Positions 1 through 7,248 of a DNA stretch of 23,540 nucleotides are shown here, one piece after another; within the stretch, counting starts at the first letter, position 1; the number at the start of each line of letters is the position of its first letter. The notes under the pieces are model-generated. The model was not told the origin of the DNA. It worked only from the letters and a program-made list of their open reading frames with translations, and ran no database searches. The DNA lies in assembly GCA_910577015.1 (NCBI GenBank), contig CAJTKU010000027.1, positions 1-23,540 on the forward strand. The letters are read 5' to 3'. The position numbers and the translations under genes are program-made. Origin of the DNA: an uncultured Lachnospiraceae bacterium. Its GTDB lineage: Bacteria; Bacillota; Clostridia; Lachnospirales; Lachnospiraceae.

Positions 1-69
1 TCAGGTATTAAGGGATTATTTGCAGTCGGTGTAACATATGTTTGACAAACCTACAGTTTAGTATACTAC

Positions 70-254
70 GATTCCGTATTTTACATGGCGGGAGCCGGGG
101 GATGCATTTGTTCCAACAGGACGCGCTCCCGCTCGGGTAAAAACGCAGTGGTACATAGGAGGTTAAAATACAACCTCCAAGTACCAGCGTTTTTACACGG
201 TCCTTTATGGAATCAAATGTATCCCCCGGCTCCCGCCATGCAAAATACGGAATC
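70..254 (+). repeat. Long palindromic intergenic element, copy 1
   Basis: This is a 185-base imperfect palindrome. The outer arm starting TTCCGTATTTT pairs with its complement ending AAAATACGGAA over about 39 bp, with one A-C mismatch and one G-T wobble. Inside it, GTAAAAACGC pairs with GCGTTTTTAC, TGGTAC with GTACCA, and the apex is GGAGGTT pairing with AACCTCC around a 7-base loop. The left arm carries about 15 extra bases (GCGCTCCCGCTCG region) that form a side bulge. Related copies lie at 18886-19068 (opposite orientation) and 23459-23540 (same orientation). It holds no credible gene; the short reading frames through it are by-products of the repeat. Its function is unknown: a MITE-like mobile element, a cruciform DNA site or a structured RNA are all possible. 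Confidence 0.9.
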
Positions 255-305
255 TCCGGCGATTATGGCGAGGGAAAGAAACTTAGTGCATAAATACTTG
301 GGAAA

Positions 306-314
306 TGGTATAAT
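306..314 (+). promoter_or_regulatory. Extended -10 promoter candidate for the first CgeB-like gene
   Basis: A perfect TATAAT (309-314) is preceded by TGG, giving the extended -10 form TGNTATAAT. No good -35 box is visible 16-18 bases upstream, which is tolerated in extended -10 promoters. Transcription would begin near 321 and give an untranslated leader of about 165 bases before the gene at 488. Confidence 0.55.
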
Positions 315-338
315 GTGCACGTAAGCAATGAGCAGTGC

Positions 339-441
339 CAAAATACAGAATGCCAAAATGACAGCTTGCTGGCGATTTTGGCAGCCTGTATTTTGATAGG
401 GCGAAGCCCGTGAATCCGGAAAACCGGAGGTTTTTCGGATT
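339..441 (+). promoter_or_regulatory. Structured 5' leader with three consecutive hairpins
   Basis: Three stem-loops follow one another between the candidate promoter and the gene at 488. The first (339-395) pairs CAAAATACAG with CTGTATTTTG and has an inner TGCCAAAAT/ATTTTGGCA stem. The second (399-409) is GGGC-GAA-GCCC. The third (413-441) pairs AATCCG with CGGATT and extends with one mismatch. No U-tract follows any of them, so none is an obvious terminator. The leader may be regulatory, or it may be the remains of another small repeat. Bases 1-69, upstream of the palindrome, hold nothing identifiable beyond a lone TTGACA at 42-47 without a well-spaced -10. Confidence 0.4.
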
Positions 442-487
442 TGCACTGCGAATGGAGAGTGAAAAGAATTTCGGAGGCCCCCCCTAT

Positions 488-1606
488 ATGATAAAAAACA
501 TCCTTTACTACAACAATCCGTCATCCCCAAAACCGTCCCTTTCTCCTATTTTAAATTCCATGGGTCTCCATTGTGTGGAATTTGGGGATATATTTGAGGA
601 CAGCCATACCGATGCTTCCTTTGTAATGAAAGTTATGAACTGCATTCAGTCAGAAGGAATCCACATGGTATTGTCCCGTGAGTATATTCCGCTCTTGGCA
701 AGCGTCTGTGAGATGAAGAAACTGCCGTACGCTTCATGGATTAGCAGCTGTCCGCAGCAGGAACTGCTGTCAAAAACGATTCTCTACAAATGCAATTATT
801 TTTTCTGTTTTGACAGGGTATGCGCTAACAGGCTGGCCGGGATTGGATGTGAAAATGTGTATCATTTTCCGCTGGCCGTAGACACGGCTGCTGTAGAGGA
901 AAAATTTCCTGAAGGTGAGGAGGAAGCCTCAACATATGCATACGACATCTCTTTATTGGGGAGTATGCAGGATGGTAGGGAGATTTTAGGGGAATTAGAA
1001 GGGATTCCGGCGTATGTAAAAGGATACATAAACGGTATAGAAGAGGCGCAGATTAGGGTATACGGATATAATTTTGTGCAGGAAATGTTAGAAGAAGAGG
1101 TGGCAAGGGATGTTCTGGACAAGGCAGGCATTCAGTATGGGGAGATGTATTTTGACAATCCGGTGCAGCTTGCAGCAGATTTGATAAATGAAGAAATAAC
1201 CGCAAAAGAGCGCAGGCGGGTGGCAGAGAAGCTGGGTCATGAAATAAAAATGTATGCCAACCAGGAAGAGGGGCAATGCCTGTACCGCCAAAGCAAAATC
1301 AACCTGTATATAACGTCCAAGTCCACGGAATCGGGAATGGAACAGGGAGCGCTGGATATTCTTGCCGCAGGCGGATTCTGCCTTACCAATTACCAGCCCG
1401 AAACAGCCGAATTTTTTGAAGACGGTAAAGAAATTGTAATGTATACAGATATGGCGGATTTGGTGCAAAAGGCGGATTATTATTTACAGCATGAAGAAGA
1501 AAGGGAAGCCATTGCAAAGGCAGGGCGTGAAAAAGTAATGGCGCAGTTTTCCCTTCATGACAGATTGACAGACCTGCTGGGGATTGTGGAAGAGAGCGTT
1601 GGTTAA
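488..1606 (+). CDS. CgeB-like glycosyltransferase (GT-B fold), paralogue 1
   Basis: The 372-residue protein resembles the CgeB / glycosyl transferases group 1 family (DUF3880-type N-terminus, Glyco_trans_1_2-type C-terminus), which moves a sugar from a nucleotide donor to a glycan or protein in the cytoplasm. The N-terminal half is an alpha/beta domain with the pattern LPYASWISS. The C-terminal half has the family signature NLYITSKSTESG, then GALDILAAGGFCLTNYQPE, where the sugar nucleotide is expected to bind. The ATG at 488 is chosen over an in-frame ATG at 410 because GGAGG (473-477) lies 10 bases before it and because paralogues begin with the same MKILF-like strand. The gene ends tail to tail with its paralogue at 1603-2772, sharing the four bases TTAA. 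Donor and acceptor are unknown. Confidence 0.85.
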   Translation: MIKNILYYNNPSSPKPSLSPILNSMGLHCVEFGDIFEDSHTDASFVMKVMNCIQSEGIHMVLSREYIPLLASVCEMKKLPYASWISSCPQQELLSKTILYKCNYFFCFDRVCANRLAGIGCENVYHFPLAVDTAAVEEKFPEGEEEASTYAYDISLLGSMQDGREILGELEGIPAYVKGYINGIEEAQIRVYGYNFVQEMLEEEVARDVLDKAGIQYGEMYFDNPVQLAADLINEEITAKERRRVAEKLGHEIKMYANQEEGQCLYRQSKINLYITSKSTESGMEQGALDILAAGGFCLTNYQPETAEFFEDGKEIVMYTDMADLVQKADYYLQHEEEREAIAKAGREKVMAQFSLHDRLTDLLGIVEESVG

Positions 1607-2772
1607 AGTACCGAAAAGATTTCTTCCAGGCGTTGTCTGTAAGTATGGTTTCGGGTTACTTTTTCATATCCGTTTTTACATATGGCTGCCCGCTCTGCTT
1701 CGTTTGTCAGATAGTACCGAACGAGTGCGGGCACCTGTTCCGGCGCTTCATAAAAAACAAAGTCTTCGCCGGGAACAAAGAAATCCAGAAAATCAGACTG
1801 ATAATTGCTCAACAAAAATCCGCCGCTCCCCATAATGTCAAAGGCCCGGAGGGGTATGCCACTGTGGATGCTGCGCAGGGAAATGTTGAGGTTGATTTTG
1901 CTGTTGTGAAAAATAAAAGGCATGACGTCATAATAATCTACAGGGCCGTGGTTGCGGACTCCCTTGATGGATACGGACGCGTCATGCGTATATAAATCGA
2001 CTGTATGCGACTGCCCGAGAAGGGTTAATATTTTTTCCCTTTCCAGTGCGGTCACCCGGCGGCTCAAAACATACTGTGCATAGAGGTATTCGCTGCTCTC
2101 CACACTGTCGGAGGCAGGCAGCATGGGATAATCCGATTGCAGTAAATCTTCCATAATATCCGGCGTAAGTGCGTCTTCCAGAAAGTTGCAGCCATATACA
2201 TGCATCTGGGCCTGTACCAGACCGTCCAGATAACCTTTGGTGTAGGGGCTGATATTGGTAAGGCGGTTATAAAGGTCGTGTTTGGGTTCGGAATACAGGG
2301 AGCCGACAAAAGAAACGTCGCTGCCGTACTGCCGGATGTTTTTTTCAGACTGGCCTGCCAGCATGGGAGCCAGGCGGGAAGGATTTACCGCCATGGGCAG
2401 ATAATAAATATGGGGAAAGCCGGATTTTTGAAAAGTAAGGCAGAGTTCCTTGTCAAACAAAAATATGCGGTTACAGCGGTTAAGCATGGTATAGGAGTAC
2501 AGCGCCACATGCGGGCTGTCATATACCCATGACAGATACAGGATGCCTTCCGCTTCGCATGCTTTGGATACAATGGGAAAGTAAGCAAAGGAAAATACAT
2601 AATCCGGTGTGTTTTTACGGAGATAGGAAATAAAGGCCTGTTCCCATTTGCGGTCATAAAAGGATATGGATTTGGAAAAAGGGTAAAGCAGGACTTCATG
2701 CCCGAGTTCTTTCAGTGAGGCTGTCAAATCCTCATTACCAAAGCTGTTCCAGTTGATAAATAGTATTTTCAT
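1603..2772 (-). CDS. CgeB-like glycosyltransferase (GT-B fold), paralogue 2
   Basis: This 389-residue protein is homologous to the genes at 488-1606 and 17643-18794. It opens with the first Rossmann strand MKILFINWNSFG, continues with PDYVFSFAYFPIVS and ILYLSWVYDSP, and ends with the family signature SGIPLRAFDIMGSGGFLLSN, where the sugar nucleotide is expected to bind. The start at 2772 is preferred over an in-frame upstream start at 2808 because it puts the first strand at the N-terminus and is preceded by AGGGAG at a proper distance. A TTGTAG-17-TATAAT promoter lies just upstream. It is likely a cytoplasmic transferase adding one sugar to a surface or protein glycan. Its stop codon overlaps that of the converging paralogue. 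Confidence 0.87.
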   Translation of the reverse strand: MKILFINWNSFGNEDLTASLKELGHEVLLYPFSKSISFYDRKWEQAFISYLRKNTPDYVFSFAYFPIVSKACEAEGILYLSWVYDSPHVALYSYTMLNRCNRIFLFDKELCLTFQKSGFPHIYYLPMAVNPSRLAPMLAGQSEKNIRQYGSDVSFVGSLYSEPKHDLYNRLTNISPYTKGYLDGLVQAQMHVYGCNFLEDALTPDIMEDLLQSDYPMLPASDSVESSEYLYAQYVLSRRVTALEREKILTLLGQSHTVDLYTHDASVSIKGVRNHGPVDYYDVMPFIFHNSKINLNISLRSIHSGIPLRAFDIMGSGGFLLSNYQSDFLDFFVPGEDFVFYEAPEQVPALVRYYLTNEAERAAICKNGYEKVTRNHTYRQRLEEIFSVL

Positions 2773-2802
2773 AAAATCTCCCTGCCTGTCAAACGGATTG
2801 CG

Positions 2803-2820
2803 AATCAATTTAAGTTGATT
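2803..2820. promoter_or_regulatory. Palindrome in a divergent promoter region (possible operator)
   Basis: AATCAATTTAAGTTGATT is an 18-base near-perfect palindrome with one mismatched central pair. It overlaps the -10 and start region of the leftward promoter at 2818-2846 and lies just before the possible rightward -10 TATATC (2820-2825). A regulator bound here could control both genes. It could also be chance in AT-rich promoter DNA. Confidence 0.35.
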
Positions 2821-2846
2821 ATATCGTATTGCAGCGGGGACTACAA
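2818..2846 (-). promoter_or_regulatory. Sigma-A type promoter of the CgeB-like gene 1603-2772
   Basis: Read leftward, TTGTAG (2841-2846) is separated by exactly 17 bases from a perfect TATAAT (2818-2823). Transcription would start near 2811 and leave a leader of about 39 bases. The opposite strand offers a weaker TTGCGA-16-TATATC (2798-2825) for the rightward GT2 gene, so the two -10 boxes overlap. Confidence 0.7.
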
Positions 2847-2883
2847 CAAAAAGGTAAAAAGGGAAAGCAAAAGGAGTAAATGC

Positions 2884-4074
2884 ATGGAAAATCGTGAACT
2901 GCCCTTAGTCAGCGTCGTGATACCCACCTACAACAGAATTAACACCCTTCCGGTTTCCGTGAACAGTGTATTGAATCAGACATACGAAAATCTGGAGTTA
3001 ATCATTATGGATGACGGCTCTACCGATGGGACGGAGGAGTATGTAAACAGCATTGCGGATAGCCGGGTCAGGTACAGAAGAGCGGAAAAGAATATGGGAC
3101 CTTCGGCGGCAAGAAACAAGGGAGCGGAACTGGCGAAGGGCAAATATCTGGCATTTCAGGACAGCGATGATGAATGGATGCCGGATAAGCTGGAAAAGCA
3201 GATGAAAATTATACTGGAAAACGGAGACGTTTCCCTAGTTTATTCTGAGTTTGGCTTTTATCGTGGAGAAGAACTGATAATCATTATACCTTCCAAAAAA
3301 ATTCCTGATGAGGAGAAGCACGGCGACATATTTCCTTACCTTTTGCTGTATCCCCTCATCAGTACGCAGACAATGGTGATGGAAACGAATGCATTTATAG
3401 AAACAGGCGGGTTCAATGAGTATTTGAAGTCCTATGAAGATTTTGAATTTTCCCTGCGCTTTGCGAAAAATCACAAGATTGGATTTGTTGCAGAGCCTTT
3501 GGTCAAGGTAAACAATTCTCCAAACAGTGTAAACCAGCGTCTGGGTGAAAGAATCAGGACGCAGTTTTACATGGTGAGGGAGATGCTGGATTCGCTGCGG
3601 GAGCGGAATTTGTTGGAATATAAACTGGATATTGTTTTTCATGAGGCAGAATCTTTATTGTGCCATGATATTTACATAGAAGAACTGCAGCGCTTATCGG
3701 AGGAATATTTATCGGGAGGGGAGAGAGAAACGGCCCTTTCTTATCTGGATAAAATGGAGCAGGGTAAGGAAAATGTTTACCGGAAAATGGAAATGCTTAA
3801 ACTCCTTCCGCAGTTTAAACAAAAGGTGTTGGAAATTTATTCGGAACTTTATGAAAACAAAGGCTTTTGGTCAAAGGATAAACAGGATACTTTGAAACAA
3901 TTGGTAAGCAGTATCGTATTGTTTCAAAAAGCTTTTTCAGTGCCCAAAGAGTTAAAGGAGCGTTATAATTCCATAGAGAAAAGACTGGCGGAAGAAGAAC
4001 TGACGGAAAACGACAGGCTTTACCTGCTGGCGGATATCGTGGAATTATTTGAAACGCTGGAAAAGCTATGGTAA
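2884..4074 (+). CDS. Family 2 glycosyltransferase with a helical C-terminal extension
   Basis: This 396-residue protein has a typical GT-A catalytic domain: PLVSVVIPTYNR at residues 7-18, IIMDDGSTDGTEEY around 40-53 (nucleotide binding), and the metal-binding DXD region FQDSDDEW around 91-98. The GT2 fold spans roughly residues 1-220. The remaining 175 residues are charged and predicted helical, with no named family recognised. Part of them resembles the N-termini of the next two genes. The ATG at 2884 is chosen because AAGGAG lies 7 bases before it; the open frame continues upstream to 2815 without a ribosome site. It should transfer a sugar from a nucleotide donor; the sugar cannot be told. 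The last 46 bases have a degenerate copy at 11439-11484. The stop lies 6 bases from that of the converging next gene. Confidence 0.9.
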   Translation: MENRELPLVSVVIPTYNRINTLPVSVNSVLNQTYENLELIIMDDGSTDGTEEYVNSIADSRVRYRRAEKNMGPSAARNKGAELAKGKYLAFQDSDDEWMPDKLEKQMKIILENGDVSLVYSEFGFYRGEELIIIIPSKKIPDEEKHGDIFPYLLLYPLISTQTMVMETNAFIETGGFNEYLKSYEDFEFSLRFAKNHKIGFVAEPLVKVNNSPNSVNQRLGERIRTQFYMVREMLDSLRERNLLEYKLDIVFHEAESLLCHDIYIEELQRLSEEYLSGGERETALSYLDKMEQGKENVYRKMEMLKLLPQFKQKVLEIYSELYENKGFWSKDKQDTLKQLVSSIVLFQKAFSVPKELKERYNSIEKRLAEEELTENDRLYLLADIVELFETLEKLW

Positions 4075-4080
4075 AATGGA

Positions 4081-5088
4081 CTAAAACAGTTTCTGCCATT
4101 CTGTTTGCGCAAGGGAAAGCGCGCGTTGTCCCAGATGGCACCGGTCAGATGAAAGATACTGTTCGCAGGTTTCAAAGTCAGGCGTAACCATCTTCCCGAA
4201 TACGGACAGAAAGAGGATGCCGTGTGCGGCGCACATTTCAGAGAGCCTTTCGTTAAAGTATGCTGTGGCAAGGTTGCGCTCTTTCTCACTTCCGTTGCGC
4301 GGGAATTTGGGGTCAAGGGGACAGCTTTCCTTTTGGGACGCGATGGGTCCCCAGCAGGACACTTTATAATCTTTGGCCTGCAGCCAGAGAAGAAACTGCA
4401 TATATTGTGCAAGGATATCGTCTACAATCTGCCTGTAATCCCTGTTTTGGAGCGCTGCCTGTTTAAACACATGGACGCGGATATCAATCTCGCCCAGACA
4501 GCAAAGGATTTTTGCCCCCGGCTTGATAAAGTTTTGGCACAGATATTCTGCCTTTTCCCGAAAAGAATAAGTAGCGTCCGGACGGTTGCAGGTATAGGCG
4601 AGACAGGGGCCTGCGTGCAGCGGGGTAAACGGATAAGAGGTATGGTTGACGCAGGTGTTGATGTCTTTTCCTATGGGAAGGAAAGAAAGCTCCTCGTTGC
4701 CGCTGAAAAAATTCACATGGGAATCACCCAGCACAATCACGGTGTCATCCCGGTAGTGGCGCAGGCAGGCATGGTCAAAATTTGCCTGTTCAAGCAGGGA
4801 ATCCACATGCTCCGTTTCGGGCAGAACCTGAAGTGCAAAAATCAGTTTTTGCAGGCGAAGGATGACGGCGTCCGGGTTGTATGCAGCGGCTTCTGTTTTT
4901 GCCTCTTCCACCAATTCGGCAAAAAGGCGGCTGACTTGTTCAAACCGGGCATCGGTATAAAGCCCTGTACGGTAGGAAAGTTCTTCGGATACGCACAGCA
5001 GGATATCCTCCCAGGGAAGCAGGGCTGCAACGGCAGGGTTGGTTCTTATGGAATTGATAAGTTGTAACAGGATTTGTATCGTCCTCAT
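4081..5088 (-). CDS. SGNH/GDSL hydrolase-like protein with a helical N-terminal domain
   Basis: This 335-residue protein has SGNH hydrolase landmarks in the right order: block I VLGDSH (residues 119-124) with the nucleophile serine, LGEIDIR (198-204) in the place of the GxND block, and SSDRCHLGQ with Asp315 and His318 as the DxxH dyad. Such enzymes are often carbohydrate O-acyl esterases or acyltransferases. With no signal peptide or membrane segment seen, this one probably acts on a glycan intermediate in the cytoplasm. Residues 1-105 form a separate helical domain resembling that of the divergent neighbour at 5183. A TTGTAC-17-TAAAAT promoter precedes it, and AGGCGG serves as a modest ribosome site. 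The substitution in the third block (Glu-Ile-Asp for Asn-Asp) makes the exact reaction uncertain. Confidence 0.75.
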   Translation of the reverse strand: MRTIQILLQLINSIRTNPAVAALLPWEDILLCVSEELSYRTGLYTDARFEQVSRLFAELVEEAKTEAAAYNPDAVILRLQKLIFALQVLPETEHVDSLLEQANFDHACLRHYRDDTVIVLGDSHVNFFSGNEELSFLPIGKDINTCVNHTSYPFTPLHAGPCLAYTCNRPDATYSFREKAEYLCQNFIKPGAKILCCLGEIDIRVHVFKQAALQNRDYRQIVDDILAQYMQFLLWLQAKDYKVSCWGPIASQKESCPLDPKFPRNGSEKERNLATAYFNERLSEMCAAHGILFLSVFGKMVTPDFETCEQYLSSDRCHLGQRALSLAQTEWQKLF

Positions 5089-5123
5089 GAAACACCGCCT
5101 GTAATATATGATAAATTGATATT

Positions 5124-5152
5124 ATTTTAGCATAGAGAAAAAATGTGTACAA
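5124..5152 (-). promoter_or_regulatory. Sigma-A promoter of the SGNH hydrolase-like gene
   Basis: Leftward TTGTAC (5147-5152) and TAAAAT (5124-5129) are 17 bases apart, with TGC directly before the -10 (extended form). The start would be near 5117, about 29 bases before the ATG. For the rightward gene at 5183 only a weak extended -10, TGATATTAT (5117-5125), is visible. Confidence 0.65.
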
Positions 5153-5182
5153 GTGGAAAAACGCAGGAAACAGGGAGGCATT

Positions 5183-7246
5183 ATGAATAAAACGAAAAAT
5201 TTGCTGGTAAAAATACGGGAGGCGGCAGCGGATGGCAGGCTGTCTGCCGGTTCAGTACCGATTGCAGATATCAGGCAGTGCGTCCGCACGGAGCTTGAAG
5301 TACACCGCAGCACCTTTACGGAACAGCAGTATACAGAGGTTCTGGAACGGTTTGACAGGCTGGGTGCAGGCATCCGCGAGGATGAAACGGACATAGGAAA
5401 AATCCTATTGTTTATGGACGCCATGATTCTTGGGGTGGATATGATATCCGAGGCGGTTTATACGCTGGCAAACGGGGATTACTGGCGTTATAAACACGGG
5501 GAGAAAGCAGAAAGCCCGGAAATTGCCGGTATCATAGAGTATATAGACAGGGAGCGGAAGATAAATCTGATTAGCTATGACTTTGTAAAGGAATATGATG
5601 AACTGCCGGTTACGGTATGCCCGGACGAAAAATCCGGCATGTTTTACATACCCTATAAAGGAAGAAAGATGTTTTTTCCCAGGGGATGGGACGAAGAAAA
5701 AATCGCCGGCTATTACCGCAGTGTAATCATGGAACAGGACGAGCGTTCTCCCCATTGCTATGCAAAGGAAACATTTGTGGTAAAAGAGGGGGATGTGGTA
5801 GTGGATGCCGGTGCGGCGGAGGGCATTTTTGCATTGGATTGTATCGATAAAGCATCCAAAGTTTACCTGATAGAGGCGGACGAGGCATGGTTTGAGGCGC
5901 TGAAACAGACATTCAGGGACGATGGGGAAAAAGTGTGTCTTATTTACGGATTTCTGGACAGTTACCATGCAGGCAGCCATGTGAGCATTGACGGACTGTT
6001 TGGGCAGGAGGAAATCAATTATATCAAGATGGATATTGAAGGGGCGGAAAAAGCGGCTCTTTCAGGCGCGGAGAAAACGCTTGCAAGATGCAGCGACATC
6101 CGCTGCGCCATCTGTTCCTATCACTGCAGGGAGGATGAAGAAAGCATTCGGAATGTTTTAAGCGGTTACGGATTTGAAACAACGACGTCAAAAGGCTATA
6201 TGTGTCCGGACTGGACGATGGAAGCGTATCTGGAAGCAGAAGTCAGGCGCGGCGTCGTGTTTGGGAAAAAGACGGGACAGTCCCCGGAAAAGGCGGGGGC
6301 GCCGGAGTTTGACGCATTGATTGTGGTTACGGCAAAGGATTTTGAGAGGGTGCAAAGCCAGTATCCGAGACTCTCCGCAAACCTGCCTGCACGGCGCATC
6401 TTTTTTGTGGGCAATGAGGACGTGGAGCAGCTTGTCCGAAGCGCCGGGCTGGGAGAGAAAGTCGGATTTATAAATGAAAATACGGTTCTGCCCTTTGACG
6501 CCGTGCATGAAGTAATGAAGGAAGCGTTAAAAGATGAACTGGCGGGGCAGGAGCTTCCCAGAGGAATCACGGGCTGGTATTACCAGCAGTTTATAAAAAT
6601 GCAGTATGCCCGTATGTGTGAGGACGCCTATTATCTTGTGTGGGATGGGGATACCATACCCTGCGCGCCGTTCTCCATGTTTAAGGAGGGCACCCGCCAG
6701 CCTTATCTGGACATGAAGAGTGAATACTGCGCGGCCTATTTTGACACAATGGCAAAGCTGGTTCCGGGACTTCATAAGTGCTTTGAGAAGTCTTTTATCT
6801 CGGAGCATATGCTGATGAACAGCCGGATTATGAGGGAGCTGCTTTCGGAGATAGAGTCCAACCGAAATATTGCGGGAGCATGTTTCTGGGAAAAGATTAT
6901 ACACGCCATTGACGTGAAAGGGCTTCAGGAAAACAGTTTCAGCGAATTTGAAACTTACGGTACTTTTGTGGCAATGAGGCACCCGGAAAGTTACCGGCTG
7001 AGGGATTGGCATTCTTTCCGCTATGGAGGTGTATTTTACAGTCTGGATACCATTTCGGACGCAGACTATGCGTGGCTGGGCAGGGATTTTTTTGCCATTT
7101 CTTTTGAAAAGGGTGATTTTGTCAGGGAAGACCAGAAGAATCTCTTTGACAATAAAGAATATCAGGAAAAGCTGTCGGCCAGACAGATGCTGGAGATTGC
7201 GCAGCAGGAATTTAAGGAAGGAAGCTATCTGGAGGTATGGAAATAA
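5183..7246 (+). CDS. FkbM-family methyltransferase fused to a DUF6492-like glycosyltransferase-type domain
   Basis: This 687-residue protein has three parts. Residues 1-95 are helical and align with the N-terminus of the divergent SGNH-like gene. Residues about 150-360 are an FkbM SAM-dependent methyltransferase, with the SAM motif VVVDAGAAEG near 203-212 and the family motif YIKMDIEGAE near 280-289; FkbM enzymes O-methylate sugars. Residues about 373-640 resemble DUF6492, a GT-A-like family, with FDALIVVTAKDFE, GWYYQQFIKMQYA and the DXD-like LVWDGDTIP near 487. The protein may therefore both add and methylate a sugar. The ATG at 5183 follows GGGAGG closely; an in-frame GTG at 5153 lacks a ribosome site. 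The next gene starts within a few bases of the stop, so translational coupling is likely. Confidence 0.82.
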   Translation: MNKTKNLLVKIREAAADGRLSAGSVPIADIRQCVRTELEVHRSTFTEQQYTEVLERFDRLGAGIREDETDIGKILLFMDAMILGVDMISEAVYTLANGDYWRYKHGEKAESPEIAGIIEYIDRERKINLISYDFVKEYDELPVTVCPDEKSGMFYIPYKGRKMFFPRGWDEEKIAGYYRSVIMEQDERSPHCYAKETFVVKEGDVVVDAGAAEGIFALDCIDKASKVYLIEADEAWFEALKQTFRDDGEKVCLIYGFLDSYHAGSHVSIDGLFGQEEINYIKMDIEGAEKAALSGAEKTLARCSDIRCAICSYHCREDEESIRNVLSGYGFETTTSKGYMCPDWTMEAYLEAEVRRGVVFGKKTGQSPEKAGAPEFDALIVVTAKDFERVQSQYPRLSANLPARRIFFVGNEDVEQLVRSAGLGEKVGFINENTVLPFDAVHEVMKEALKDELAGQELPRGITGWYYQQFIKMQYARMCEDAYYLVWDGDTIPCAPFSMFKEGTRQPYLDMKSEYCAAYFDTMAKLVPGLHKCFEKSFISEHMLMNSRIMRELLSEIESNRNIAGACFWEKIIHAIDVKGLQENSFSEFETYGTFVAMRHPESYRLRDWHSFRYGGVFYSLDTISDADYAWLGRDFFAISFEKGDFVREDQKNLFDNKEYQEKLSARQMLEIAQQEFKEGSYLEVWK

Positions 7247-7248
7247 GG

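Noticed and set aside
1..69. TTGACA at 42-47 as a promoter for the first element
   Set aside because: The only good -10 nearby (TATACT, 62-67) gives a 14-base spacer, too short for sigma-A.
151..180. GGAGGTT/AACCTCC apex of the element as a ribosome site or anti-ribosome-site regulator
   Set aside because: No start codon with a supported gene follows at a proper distance in copy 1 or copy 2. The motif is probably just the apical stem.
70..254. Palindromic element as a rho-independent terminator
   Set aside because: No T-tract follows the stem in copies 1 or 2, and copy 2 lies between divergent promoters where no transcript needs ending.
85..324. Short open frame (79 codons) through the first palindromic element
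   Set aside because: It runs through a palindrome, has no ribosome site, and the matching frames in the other copies are not preserved as protein.
4222..5067. Long open frame (281 codons) on the + strand opposite the SGNH-like gene
   Set aside because: It is the antisense shadow of a well-supported gene with GDSH and DxxH motifs, a promoter and a ribosome site. The + strand protein shows no recognisable motif.
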